A program made the position numbers and the translations under genes. A DNA stretch of 64,000 bases from contig NZ_CP119147.1 in NCBI RefSeq assembly GCF_029167645.1, forward strand, positions 1,116,001 through 1,180,000, in the 5' to 3' direction. Shown here one piece after another: positions 42,949 through 51,090 of this stretch (positions are counted from its first letter, which is position 1; each line of letters begins with the position of its first letter). This DNA comes from Streptomyces sp. AM 2-1-1 (GTDB taxonomy: Bacteria > Actinomycetota > Actinomycetes > Streptomycetales > Streptomycetaceae). Below the pieces are notes generated by a model that saw only the letters and a list, made by a program, of their open reading frames with translations, made no database searches and was not told the origin of the DNA.

Positions 42949-43385
42949 CCGGCCCGCCCCCGCAAGGAGGAGTGCGCCTCCGGCCGGGCGAGCCTCATGT
43001 ACTCCCCCTAGGCGACCCTGCCCGCGCCGGCGCCCCGGGCGCGAGGGCGTACGGCGTGAGGGATGCGTGGTCGGGCTGTGCGCTCGTCCGGTCCTCCCGG
43101 CGGGTCGTCACCTCAGTACGCGCGCCGGGGGCCGTGGATGCAGACATGAGCCGGGTCGTCCCACCGGGTGCGCGGGGCACGGGCGGTCGGCTTCGACCAT
43201 GTCGAGTTCTTCGGATCCGGGCACGGGTTGTGCCGAAGCTCGACAAGTTCCACCGAGGACGATGCTGTGACCTGCGGTTCCACGGCGGCGAAGCAGGCGT
43301 GTTGACCTAGGACCAGCACTCTGCCTGTCACCGGCGGAGGCTGACGAGGTTGTTTTCACCGGGTACGCCGGCCTCCTCAAGCGGC
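42949..43385. other. 437-bp region without a supported gene
   Basis: Follows the TrmB/LuxR gene. Short frames on both strands (for example 43067-43270 plus and 43113-43331 minus) lack ribosome-binding sites and consistent codon bias. The last 130 bases are less GC-rich and probably hold the promoter of the repeat protein gene. Base composition marks the beginning of a patchy stretch that extends to about 47.4 kb. Confidence 0.5.
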
Positions 43386-43757
43386 ATGATGACCCTCATG
43401 GCGCATACCCCCTCCCGCACCGTCGGGGGCTCCTCACTCTCCCTGTGGTCGAAGGACTCGTTCCTCTCCATCGGCTCCGTCGGGTCCGTGCTGTCCATCG
43501 GTTCGGTCGGCAGCGCGCTATCCGTCGGGTCCATCGGCTCTTCCCTGTCGGTCGGCTCGATCGGCTCTGCCATGTCCCTGGTTTCGCTGGGGTCTCTCCA
43601 GAGCACCGGAAGTGCGCTGTCCATCCAGGCACGGCGCTCCGTACTGGCCGTCGGCCCCTACCGCGTGGTCAGCTCGCGAGGCACGCTCGCACTGCTCGGA
43701 TCGGGCGTACTCGCCCTTGCCGGCGCACTTGCCCTGCACACACGTATCAGGCGGTGA
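43386..43757 (+). CDS. Nonapeptide-repeat membrane protein of unknown function
   Basis: A protein of about 123 aa. Residues about 24-75 hold five tandem nine-residue units of the form L-S-(I/V)-G-S-(V/I)-G-S-x: LSIGSVGSV, LSIGSVGSA, LSVGSIGSS, LSVGSIGSA, MSLVSLGSL. The serines use TCC, TCG, AGC and TCT interchangeably, so the repeat is kept at protein level. A C-terminal hydrophobic helix GTLALLGSGVLALAGALALH followed by TRIRR looks like a membrane anchor with a positive inside end. There is no signal peptide. Start uncertain: ATG 43386, 43389 or 43398, or TTG 43350 behind GGAGG. I do not recognise a characterised family; alternating hydrophobic/Ser pattern suggests a small beta-solenoid. Confidence 0.72.
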   Translation: MMTLMAHTPSRTVGGSSLSLWSKDSFLSIGSVGSVLSIGSVGSALSVGSIGSSLSVGSIGSAMSLVSLGSLQSTGSALSIQARRSVLAVGPYRVVSSRGTLALLGSGVLALAGALALHTRIRR

Positions 43758-44421
43758 CAGGGCCGACGCCATCGATCCCCCGGTGCCCTTGGTGCCAGCC
43801 ATCGCGCTGCGGCTCACGGGTAATCCATGGTGACTGGGCGCTTCAGTTCGGCGGATGAGACTTTCAGCTCGCCGCTCGTGTACTCAGTGCTGCGAAAGCC
43901 TGAGCCCATTCCCTCCTACCTACGGCTTTTCTTCGAGTATGGCGTTGCTACCCCGTCGTGGCCGGGCGCGTCGAAGGATCCCTGCCTCGACAGTCCCACG
44001 GGTATCCCTGCGGCCCGGAAAGGCTCCCCCTCACTTCGGACACCAGCGACGAACTGACAGGACTCGCCGAGCTGTACCGGTCCGGGCTCGACCGGGATCA
44101 TCCGGCGGGTCCTTCGCCACGGACCGGTGGGCAATGGGAATCGTTCCCGTGTGAGTCCAGAGCAGTTCTGGAGGCGGTGCGCCACGAGCTGGGTGGCGAT
44201 CTGCCGGCAACGCCCGGTCCACCGTCCGACTTCCTCTGTTCGACAGGACAATCCTGACCCGAACGGGGAACCGGATGAAGGGCTTTCCAACCCCGGACAG
44301 ATGTTGGCGCGTTCTTCCACCTTCTCGTTGATGACCTGGAGCTTCTCCGTGTCCCGCGAGGTGTGCATGCGGCCAACGGCCTGGGGAGGAATTGGAGAGT
44401 CCTTCTGATTCACTGAGGCAC
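43758..44421. other. 664-bp degraded region with coding fragments
   Basis: No intact gene. A plus-strand stretch at about 44035-44257 reads TSDTSDELTGLAELYRSGLD and SRAVLEAVRHELGGD, with protein-like composition but no start or sensible C-terminus. A minus-strand stretch at about 44270-44380 reads MHTSRDTEKLQVINEKVEER with Streptomyces-like third positions, then dissolves. Both look like remnants of lost genes. The region is lower in GC than its flanks. Confidence 0.4.
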
Positions 44422-45030
44422 ATGGGGATCGGGGTACTCATCACGCGGACGAGACGGTTGGCGGCCCACGAGGGGCGGTGGATGGCGAGCCTCGGGCTGT
44501 GGGTGGCTCGGCGCTCGCACGGGGTCGGGGACGGGGACATCGCTGTCGGGTATGCACGTGCTCAGGCGCCAACGGCCTATGGGCTGGTTTTCGTGTTCGT
44601 GATCGAGACGGTTGGGGTGTCCTTCATGCTCGCCCCGTATCCGGTCGCCCACCTGGTCATGCTGCTTGTGGACCTCTACACGGTGTTTCTGGTGCTGGGG
44701 CTGCACGCCGCCGCCGTCACACGTCCACACGTCGTGGGGCCGGGCGGGTTGCGGGTGCGGCGCGGTACGCGGCTTGATCTGCGGATACCGCTGCACCTGA
44801 TCGCGTCCGCCCGTCACGATCTCCGGTTCCCGGACGCGAACAAGTCCGATGACGGCGTACTGGACGTGGCTGTCGCGTCGCAGACTTCGATCACTGTCGA
44901 GTTGGCCCAACCAGTCACCGCCGTGAGCCTGTGGGGACGACGCACGGAGGTTCGTACGATCCACTGCCACGCCGACGAACCGCAGACCGCCGTCGCAGCG
45001 ATCAAAAAGCTGCTGCCCGGCGACAGCTGA
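44422..45030 (+). CDS. Hypothetical membrane protein with two transmembrane helices
   Basis: A 202-aa protein starting at an ATG preceded by GAGG. After a basic N-terminus (TRTRRLAAHEGRW) two hydrophobic segments follow, AYGLVFVFVIETVGVSFMLA and VAHLVMLLVDLYTVFLVLGL (residues about 53-100). A beta-rich C-terminal domain (GPGGLRVRRGTRLDLRIPLH; SITVELAQPVTAVSLWGRRT) then resembles a PH-like or membrane-associated fold. No enzymatic motif. The pattern of two helices plus a short domain recurs in Streptomyces proteins of unknown role. Reading direction and codon bias support a real gene. Confidence 0.72.
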   Translation: MGIGVLITRTRRLAAHEGRWMASLGLWVARRSHGVGDGDIAVGYARAQAPTAYGLVFVFVIETVGVSFMLAPYPVAHLVMLLVDLYTVFLVLGLHAAAVTRPHVVGPGGLRVRRGTRLDLRIPLHLIASARHDLRFPDANKSDDGVLDVAVASQTSITVELAQPVTAVSLWGRRTEVRTIHCHADEPQTAVAAIKKLLPGDS

Positions 45031-45513
45031 CCGGGGCACCTCTGTCACCGCGGGTCGGTCATACGGACTGCGGCGTGACACCAGAAGGGCCCGCACGAGT
45101 CAGGTGAGTTGTGAAGCTGACCTGGCCCGTGCCGCCTGCTCCCGGACGGGGCGGAGAACTCCTCCTCGCCCGCTGACCAACCACCAGCCGAACACCATCC
45201 CGGCTCAGAGCCCAGCTCCCGCAGGCGGGGCAAACACTGTGCGAGGCATTGCTCCACCCGCGCCGCGCGCACGTACCCAGCCTGTCACGGTGGGCCGCGC
45301 TCCAGCGGCACGCATGAGTCCACCGTCCGAAGGAAGCGCGCGGAAGTACGACCACAGGAGGAGCCCGGCCACCCCCACGGTCGCAAGGCCTCCCACATGG
45401 ACGTGCCTCGGATTGCGACTTTGGCTGTACACGATGGCGACCCAGGAGCGATGTGGCAGCGCGTACCCCGCCCCGAGCATGGCCGGGTGACCGAGAACAT
45501 CTTGGGACTGCAC
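45031..45513. other. 483-bp region without a supported gene
   Basis: Between the two-helix membrane protein and the lipase-like gene. A minus-strand frame (45205-45513) contains a hydrophobic run GGLATVGVAGLLLWSYFRAL but has no ribosome-binding site and odd flanking composition; it may be a relic. The promoter of the lipase-like gene should lie in the last 150 bases. Confidence 0.45.
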
Positions 45514-46938
45514 ATGTCCCTTCTGGAAGTACTTCTACTGCTGGGTGCCGTCGCGCTGGTGGTGGTGCGCTGGCTTCCCCCTGCCGTCCGCCCACGCGTC
45601 ACGATCACGGCGGGAGCAGTGTCCGTGCTGTCCGCGGTCGTTTTGAGCGTGGTGGGCATCCGCTGGCAACTGCTGCCCGTACTGGCAGGCACCGTCGTCG
45701 CGTTGCCATTCGCCCTCTCTCCGCTGCTGCGGCTCCGTACCGGCCGACCGGCGTGGCGGGCCCGGTGGTGGCTGGCCTTGCCCGGTTCGGTGGCCTGCGT
45801 CGGTCTGATCGCCACGGGTCCGGTGGCCGCCTGGGCCTTCCCCGTACCCGTGTTCCCCGAACCTTCAGGCCGTTTCGCAGTCGGCACCCGCGTGCTGCAG
45901 TGGACCGACCCACGCCGCCCCGAGACCTTCACCGCCGATCCGCACGACCGGCGCGAGGTCGTGGTCCAGCTCTGGTATCCCGCACGGAAGAGCCCCGCAG
46001 GCACGCAGCGGGCCCAGTATCTCGGACGCACTGAGCACGAGGCGCGCACCGTCTCCAACGCACTCGCCCGCACGGTCGGCCTGCCTGGCTTCCTGGTCGA
46101 CGGCATCCCTCGTGCCCACACCCGTTCGGTCTTCGACGCCCCGGTGGCCGACGGGGGCGGACGCTTCCCGGTCGTGCTGTTCTCTCCGGGATCGGGCGGA
46201 GTGCGCACCCAGAACACCGCCTGGGCCGAGGAACTGGCCAGCCACGGCTATCTGGTCGCCGCCCTCGACCACCCGTACGACTCTGCCGCCGTCGTCCTCA
46301 CCGGCGGCCGAACGATTCACACCAAGACCACCTCCACCGGCGACCGGGACAAGGACGACAAGCTGGCGGCCGCTTGGACGACTGTTCGGGGCGCCGACCT
46401 CAGTTTCGTCCTCACTCAGCTGGACCGTCTGGGCCGAGGTGAGATCGCCGGCCCGCTGACCGGACGCCTGGACACCGGCCGGGTCGCGGTCACCGGCCAC
46501 TCCATGGGCGGTGCCGCCGCCCTGCAGGCAGCCCGGCAGGACCACCGGTTCGACGCCGTCATCGATCTGGACGGCTACCCCCACGGCCCCGCCTCCCCCG
46601 CCCTCCACCAGCCGACGCTCGCGCTCACCCAGGCCATCACCCCCGCGACCGACCCGCACTACATACCCCGCCTCACCCAGGCCCTCAAGCTCAACACAGC
46701 GACGAGCTACCGGCTCACCATCCCCGGCGCCACACACCTCACCTTCATGGACGGCCCCCTGTACCTGCCGCCCTTGTCCTCGGTGGTCGGCTCCCTGGGC
46801 CGCACCGAGAGCCCTCGGGTCGTCGCCGCAAGCACTCTCGCCTTCCTGGACACCACCCTGCGGGACAAGCCCGGTGACCTGGCCGGCGTCCTGTCGGCCT
46901 ACGGTGACCTCAGCGTCCACCGCCCGAGCGACCACTGA
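45514..46938 (+). CDS. PAF-acetylhydrolase-like lipase with N-terminal membrane helices
   Basis: A 474-aa protein, start placed at the ATG of MSLLEVLLLLGAVALVVV because membrane helices begin there. Three helices occupy residues 1-125 (ending LALPGSVACVGLIATGPVAA). The rest is an alpha/beta hydrolase of the platelet-activating-factor acetylhydrolase type: VVVQLWYPARKSP, RFPVVLFSPGSGGVRTQN (oxyanion region), VAVTGHSMGGAAALQAA (Ser in GHSMGG), IDLDGYPHG (Asp) and IPGATHLTFMD (His). The catalytic domain is probably outside the membrane. It would hydrolyse short acyl esters or oxidised phospholipids. An upstream in-frame ATG at 45397 is less likely. Confidence 0.85.
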   Translation: MSLLEVLLLLGAVALVVVRWLPPAVRPRVTITAGAVSVLSAVVLSVVGIRWQLLPVLAGTVVALPFALSPLLRLRTGRPAWRARWWLALPGSVACVGLIATGPVAAWAFPVPVFPEPSGRFAVGTRVLQWTDPRRPETFTADPHDRREVVVQLWYPARKSPAGTQRAQYLGRTEHEARTVSNALARTVGLPGFLVDGIPRAHTRSVFDAPVADGGGRFPVVLFSPGSGGVRTQNTAWAEELASHGYLVAALDHPYDSAAVVLTGGRTIHTKTTSTGDRDKDDKLAAAWTTVRGADLSFVLTQLDRLGRGEIAGPLTGRLDTGRVAVTGHSMGGAAALQAARQDHRFDAVIDLDGYPHGPASPALHQPTLALTQAITPATDPHYIPRLTQALKLNTATSYRLTIPGATHLTFMDGPLYLPPLSSVVGSLGRTESPRVVAASTLAFLDTTLRDKPGDLAGVLSAYGDLSVHRPSDH

Positions 46939-46984
46939 TCGGCCGGGCGGCGGCCGCCGATCTGTCGGCCGACAATGGCGCGCT

Positions 46985-47378
46985 CAAGCGGTCAGCACCC
47001 GCACCGCTGCGCCAGTAGTGGACCGGGTCGTAGCCCACCCCCGGCGGACCGCCCCCGAGGTAGAGGTCCCAGGCGTGCTGCCGGTCGGTGTCGGTCTCGA
47101 CCCAATGGGAGGGCGTCGACGTGGACGGTGTTCCGGCGGGGGTTCCCGTACGAGCACGTCGTGTACGGGCTGTGGGCCAGGTGTGCCGGCTTGACCGGGG
47201 TCTTGTAGGCGGCCGGCCGGGCGGCCGTCGGCGATCTCCCGAACGGGGAGGAGGACTCTGGCGCGCGGTCGGTTCCTGCGGTCGACAGTGATCATCGTGG
47301 CGTACTCGATGTCGCGGACGTGGCTGAAGAAGGTGTCCTGGACGTGGGTGAACGTGTCGGTCCCGGTGGCGGCCACGA
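46985..47378 (-). pseudogene. Broken PPOX-family (pyridoxamine 5'-phosphate oxidase-like) gene
   Basis: From a GTG at 47376-47378, with AAGGAG upstream, the frame reads VAATGTDTFTHVQDTFFSHV then RDIEYATMITVDRRNRPRAR and VLLPVREIADGRPAG, a typical flavin-reductase-like PPOX N-terminus. Near 47208-47225 the frame shifts: YKTPVKPAHLAHSPYTTCSY and NPRRNTVHVDA continue in a second frame. Near 47095-47110 it shifts again, with WVETDTDRQHAWDLYLGGGP and PGVGYDPVHYWRSG in a third. After that the usual C-terminal 40 or so residues are missing, cut off close to the end of the lipase gene. So at least two frameshifts (small deletions) and a 3' truncation. It lies 26 bp downstream of the MFS gene and was probably its operon partner. 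Confidence 0.8.
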
Positions 47379-47404
47379 CGGGTGCTCCTTCCCCTTGGGC
47401 GGGG

Positions 47405-48847
47405 TCACTCGGCGGTGGTGAGTTCGGGCGACAGCTCGCGCTCCGAGACCACCTGGCCCTTGCCCGACCGCACTCCGAAGGCGCTGACCAGCACCGCGCC
47501 CAGTGCCGCAGCGAGCGGTACCCACAGCGCGGCCTGGTATCCGTCAAGGCGTGCGGCCGCCGAATCCGACGCGGTGGCGGCGACGTCGACCGCGGCGGCC
47601 CCCGAGAGACCGAGTGCCGCGCCGAACTGGAACGCGGCGTAGAGGAGCCCGCCGGCCAGCCCCTGCTCCTCCTCCTCGACGCCCTCCGTCGCGACGATGG
47701 TCAGCGGACCGTACGTCAGGGCGAAGGCGATACCGAGCAGCAGCAGGCTCGGAAGCATCGTGAGGTAGGTCCAGTCGGCGCCGAGCGGCAGGAAGAGCGC
47801 GTACGAGAGGGAGGCAAGGACCAGGCCGCCGAAGATCAGGCGTGCGTTGCCGAGGCGGTCGACCAGCCTGGGGACGACCGTCGGCGAGAGGATCGCGTCG
47901 ACACCGATGACGATCATCGCGAAGCTGGTCTCCAGGGTGGACCACCCGCGCAGCTCCTGGAGGTAGAGGACGACCAGGAACTGGAAGCCGAAGAAACCGG
48001 CGGCGAAGAGCAGACCGGCGATATTGGCCCGTACCAGGGGGGCGCTGCGGAAGATGCCGAGCCGGACCAGGGGGGCGGCGGCGCGGCGTTCGACGACGAC
48101 GAACGCGGCGAGGGAAGCCAGGCCGGCGCCCAGCGTGACGACGGTCGGGACGAGCGAGGCGTGGCTCACCCGCTCCACACCCAGGACCAGGAGCAGGACG
48201 GCCGCGGTGATGGTCAGGCCGCCGGCCAGGTCGAGGCTCTGTCCGGTCCGGTCGGGCCGCGGCGACTTCGGTACGAAGGCCAGCGCACCGATCAGGATCA
48301 GCGCCGAGAGGACCACCGGCGCGAAGAACACCCATCGCCAGTCCACCGCGGCGAGGAGTCCGCCCACGACCAGGCCGATCGAGAACCCGCCGGCGGCCGT
48401 GCCGGAGTAGAAGAGCAGAGCCTTGTTACGGCGCGGACCCTCCGCGAAGCCGGTGGTGATGACGGAGAGCCCGGCCGGGGTCATGAAGGCCGCCGCGACA
48501 CCGGTCACGAACCGGGCGGTGATCAGCTGCCAGCCCTCGGAGGCGAATCCCCCGAGCCCGGAGAAGACCAGGAACACCGAGAGCCAGAGAACGAACATCC
48601 GGCGCCGTCCGAAGAGGTCCGCCGCCCGGCCGCCGACCAGCATGAAGCCGCCGTAGCCGAGGACGTACGCGCTCATCACCCACTGCAGCATGCCGGTGGA
48701 CAGTCCGAGATCCGCGCGGATGGCGGGCAACGCCACGTTCAGCATGGCGACGTCGATGCCTTCGAGGAAGATCGCGCCGCAGAGGACGAGCAGCACGCCC
48801 CATTCCCGGGCACTGAGCGCAGCGGCTGCCGTTCTGGACGTACTCAT
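47405..48847 (-). CDS. MFS drug:H+ antiporter (DHA2-type, 14 TM)
   Basis: A 480-aa transporter. Helix 1 (LLVLCGAIFLEGIDVAMLNV) carries the family VALPAIRADLG motif, VGGRAADLFGRRRMFVLWLS is motif A, and GTAAGGFSIGLVVGGLLAAV is the motif C region. About 14 helices are predicted. It is divergent from a LysR-type regulator, the usual arrangement for inducible efflux. A broken PPOX gene follows it. The substrate is unknown. A short Pro/Glu-free tail ends SERELSPELTTAE. Confidence 0.9.
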   Translation of the reverse strand: MSTSRTAAAALSAREWGVLLVLCGAIFLEGIDVAMLNVALPAIRADLGLSTGMLQWVMSAYVLGYGGFMLVGGRAADLFGRRRMFVLWLSVFLVFSGLGGFASEGWQLITARFVTGVAAAFMTPAGLSVITTGFAEGPRRNKALLFYSGTAAGGFSIGLVVGGLLAAVDWRWVFFAPVVLSALILIGALAFVPKSPRPDRTGQSLDLAGGLTITAAVLLLVLGVERVSHASLVPTVVTLGAGLASLAAFVVVERRAAAPLVRLGIFRSAPLVRANIAGLLFAAGFFGFQFLVVLYLQELRGWSTLETSFAMIVIGVDAILSPTVVPRLVDRLGNARLIFGGLVLASLSYALFLPLGADWTYLTMLPSLLLLGIAFALTYGPLTIVATEGVEEEEQGLAGGLLYAAFQFGAALGLSGAAAVDVAATASDSAAARLDGYQAALWVPLAAALGAVLVSAFGVRSGKGQVVSERELSPELTTAE

Positions 48848-49008
48848 GGCAGGTCAACTCCTGGTGGGAGGCAGCGGGGGTAACAGGTGTGCCGTCTGCT
48901 GGGAGGGCGGCTCGTTCACCTTCGGCCGGCAGGCGCGGGCGGAACAACGGCCAATACCTGGACGTTCGTTCAGCAGGACTTACCGATCCGGCTCACCTGG
49001 GGGAACCT

Positions 49009-49932
49009 GTGGAACGCGACGAAGTCGAGTGCTTCCTCCTGCTCGCCGAAGAGCTGCATTTCGGGCGCACCGCCGACCGTATGCGGCTCTCCCGCGCCCG
49101 CGTCAGCCAGCTGATCCAGCGTCTCGAACGGCGTGTCGGAGCACCGCTGTTCATCCGCACCAGCCGCCGCGTCGCCATCTCGGCGATCGGCCGCCAACTG
49201 CGTGCCGACCTCGAACCGCTCCACCGTGCGATGGACGCCGCCCTGGCGCGCGCCGCCACCACCGCGCGCGGCATCGACACGACCCTGCACGTCGGATTCT
49301 CCAACCCGCTCGCCGGCGAGATCGTGATGAAGGTGACGGAGTCGCTGCGGATCAGCCATCCCGGCCTCGCGGTGGAGATCTGCGAGGTGCCGATGACCGA
49401 TCCTTACGGGCGTCTGCGGGACGGTGATTTCGATGTCCAGCTCCAGGAGTTCCCGGTCCGGGAGGATGACCTGGGCGGCGGCCCGCCCCTCCTCACTGAG
49501 GAGCGTGTCCTCGCCGTACCGTCCGCGCATCCGCTTGCCGCCCGCGGCACTGTCTCCCTGGAAGATCTCGCCGACGTCCTCCTCCTCACCATCGAGGGCG
49601 AGCTGCCCGGCTACCGGCAGGAGCACCACGCCCCCACCCGCACCCCGAGCGGCAGGCCCATCATCCCCGGCCCCTCCGTTACCCAGATGCAGGAGGCCCT
49701 GATGCTGGTCGCGGGCGGCCGGGGCGCCCTCCTCACCGTCGCGCACACGGCGACCTACTTCGCGCGGCCCGGCGTCGCGTACGTCCCCGTCACCGACGCG
49801 GAGCCGACCGGCTACGGCCTCGTCTGGCGCGCCGGGAACACCACCGGCGCGCTGAAGGCCTTCGCGGACGCGGCCCGCGCGGCGGCACAGGAGATGGCGC
49901 AGCGGGACCCGCGGGCGGCCGCGCCGGTGTGA
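49009..49932 (+). CDS. LysR-family transcriptional regulator
   Basis: A 307-aa LTTR; GTG start with GGGGGAA eight bases upstream. The N-terminal winged helix is VERDEVECFLLLAEELHFGR, TADRMRLSRARVSQLIQRLE, RRVGAPLFIRTSRRVAI (residues 1-60). The effector-binding domain starts LHVGFSNPLAGEIVMKVTES and contains LRDGDFDVQLQEFPVREDDL and VLAVPSAHPLAARGTVSLED. The usual QPALS-type second helix reads SRARVSQ, a less common variant. It is divergent from the MFS exporter across 161 bp and probably regulates it. The sequence upstream that could extend the protein is Arg/Gly-rich and was excluded. Confidence 0.9.
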   Translation: MERDEVECFLLLAEELHFGRTADRMRLSRARVSQLIQRLERRVGAPLFIRTSRRVAISAIGRQLRADLEPLHRAMDAALARAATTARGIDTTLHVGFSNPLAGEIVMKVTESLRISHPGLAVEICEVPMTDPYGRLRDGDFDVQLQEFPVREDDLGGGPPLLTEERVLAVPSAHPLAARGTVSLEDLADVLLLTIEGELPGYRQEHHAPTRTPSGRPIIPGPSVTQMQEALMLVAGGRGALLTVAHTATYFARPGVAYVPVTDAEPTGYGLVWRAGNTTGALKAFADAARAAAQEMAQRDPRAAAPV

Positions 49933-50136
49933 GCCGCGCGTGGACTTCCGCCATGCGGGGCTCGGACGTCCGGGACCGGGCCCGGAGCCACCGGCGCGCG
50001 GGTGACCGGCCCGTCCTCGCTCCGGCCCGTCCTCGCTCCGGGACCGGGCGGCGGGGCCCGGAGCCCCGGGGAGCGGTGTCTCCCTTCGTCTCCCCGCTGA
50101 CGCGCGGGAACGCGGGGCCGCTGGCAGGCTGGGCTG

Positions 50137-50619
50137 ATGAGTGAGTGGCAGCTCGTCGCCGTGGGCCTGGTGATGCTGCTCGGGCTGCTCGGGGTCCTGG
50201 TGCCCGGTGTACCGGGCCAGGCGATCGTCTGGGCCGCGGTGCTCTGGTGGGCGCTGACCGACGTGTCACCGCTCGCCTGGGGGGTGCTGATCGGGTCGAC
50301 GGCGGTCCTGCTGCTCAACCAGGCTCTGAAACCGCTGCTGCCGCCCCGTCGGCCGAAGGAGTCGGGGGCGCCGCGCCGCACCCTGATCGTCGGCGGGCTG
50401 GCCGCCGTCGGAGGGTTCTTCGTCCTGCCGGTGGTGGGAGGAGCCCTCGGCTACGTCGGCGCTGTCTACGGCGTCGAGCGGCTGCGGCTGGGGTCCCGGA
50501 GCGCCGGATGGGCCTCGGTCAGGTCGGTGATGCGGGCGACCGGGTACGCGGTGCTGGTGGAGCTGTACGCGTGCCTGCTGGTGGCCGGGGCGTGGCTGGG
50601 CGCGGTCGTCCTGGGCTGA
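50137..50619 (+). CDS. DUF456 small membrane protein
   Basis: A 160-aa integral membrane protein. Hydrophobic segments are VAVGLVMLLGLLGVLVPGVP, AIVWAAVLWWALTDVSPLAW, GVLIGSTAVLLLNQALKPLL, LIVGGLAAVGGFFVLPVVGG and a final YAVLVELYACLLVAGAWLGA. The glycine-rich GVLVPGVPG and VVGGALGYVGAVYGVE loops are the DUF456 signature. Function unknown. Between the LysR gene and this one are 204 bases containing a direct repeat of CGGCCCGTCCTCGCTCC. It stands alone. Confidence 0.88.
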   Translation: MSEWQLVAVGLVMLLGLLGVLVPGVPGQAIVWAAVLWWALTDVSPLAWGVLIGSTAVLLLNQALKPLLPPRRPKESGAPRRTLIVGGLAAVGGFFVLPVVGGALGYVGAVYGVERLRLGSRSAGWASVRSVMRATGYAVLVELYACLLVAGAWLGAVVLG

Positions 50620-50658
50620 CCCCTGACGGCCCGCGCCCCCGCGGCCGGAGGGACCGGT

Positions 50659-50967
50659 TCAGTCGCGGCGCCAGCCCTCCGCTTCCACCGTGTCGGTGTC
50701 CCCGGCGGCGAGCCGGTCGAAGAGCCGGAGCACGTCGTCGGTGGACGCCTGCTCGATGACGCCGGGGACGAGCCCGTCGTCCTCCACGTTCTCCCAGATC
50801 AGCAGCCCTCCCGCATAGGCGGTGAGGGACCAGCCTGACTCATGGGTGAGCGAGACGTCCGGGTTCTCCCGGTGGGTCTCGCCGAGGGCCGCCACCGCCG
50901 CCCGGACGGCGTCGGCATCGGGCTCCTCGACCGGAGTGCCCGTGATGTCGTACATGAAATAGGTCAT
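50659..50967 (-). CDS. Small acidic hypothetical protein (102 aa)
   Basis: A protein reading MTYFMYDITGTPVEEPDADA, VRAAVAALGETHRENPDVSL, THESGWSLTAYAGGLLIWEN. It has an alpha-beta-beta pattern and high Asp/Glu content. No signal peptide or catalytic motif. Its shape recalls small Streptomyces proteins that sit near toxin/immunity loci, but there is no toxin here. The start could be nine bases upstream (MRGMTYF). It lies 123 bp downstream of RsgA on the same strand. Function unknown. Confidence 0.7.
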   Translation of the reverse strand: MTYFMYDITGTPVEEPDADAVRAAVAALGETHRENPDVSLTHESGWSLTAYAGGLLIWENVEDDGLVPGVIEQASTDDVLRLFDRLAAGDTDTVEAEGWRRD

Positions 50968-51090
50968 GCCCCTCATTAGCTCATCAGGCCCGTCGGGCCG
51001 GGGCACCGGCCCGACGGGCGTGACGGGTCGTCTCTCCGCCGTGTCCAGCCCTTCCCGCCCGCCGAGCCGACGCGAAGAACCGGACACGGA

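Noticed and set aside
42949..43385. Short frames such as 43067-43270 (+) and 43113-43331 (-)
   Set aside because: No ribosome-binding sites, inconsistent codon bias and no recognisable domain.
45205..45513. Minus-strand frame with one hydrophobic segment
   Set aside because: No start signal and odd flanking composition; at most a relic, so kept only as a remark.
47288..48883. 531-codon plus-strand frame over the MFS gene
   Set aside because: Composition is Glu/Gly/Gln/Arg-rich with no fold signature; the minus strand encodes a normal 14-helix transporter.
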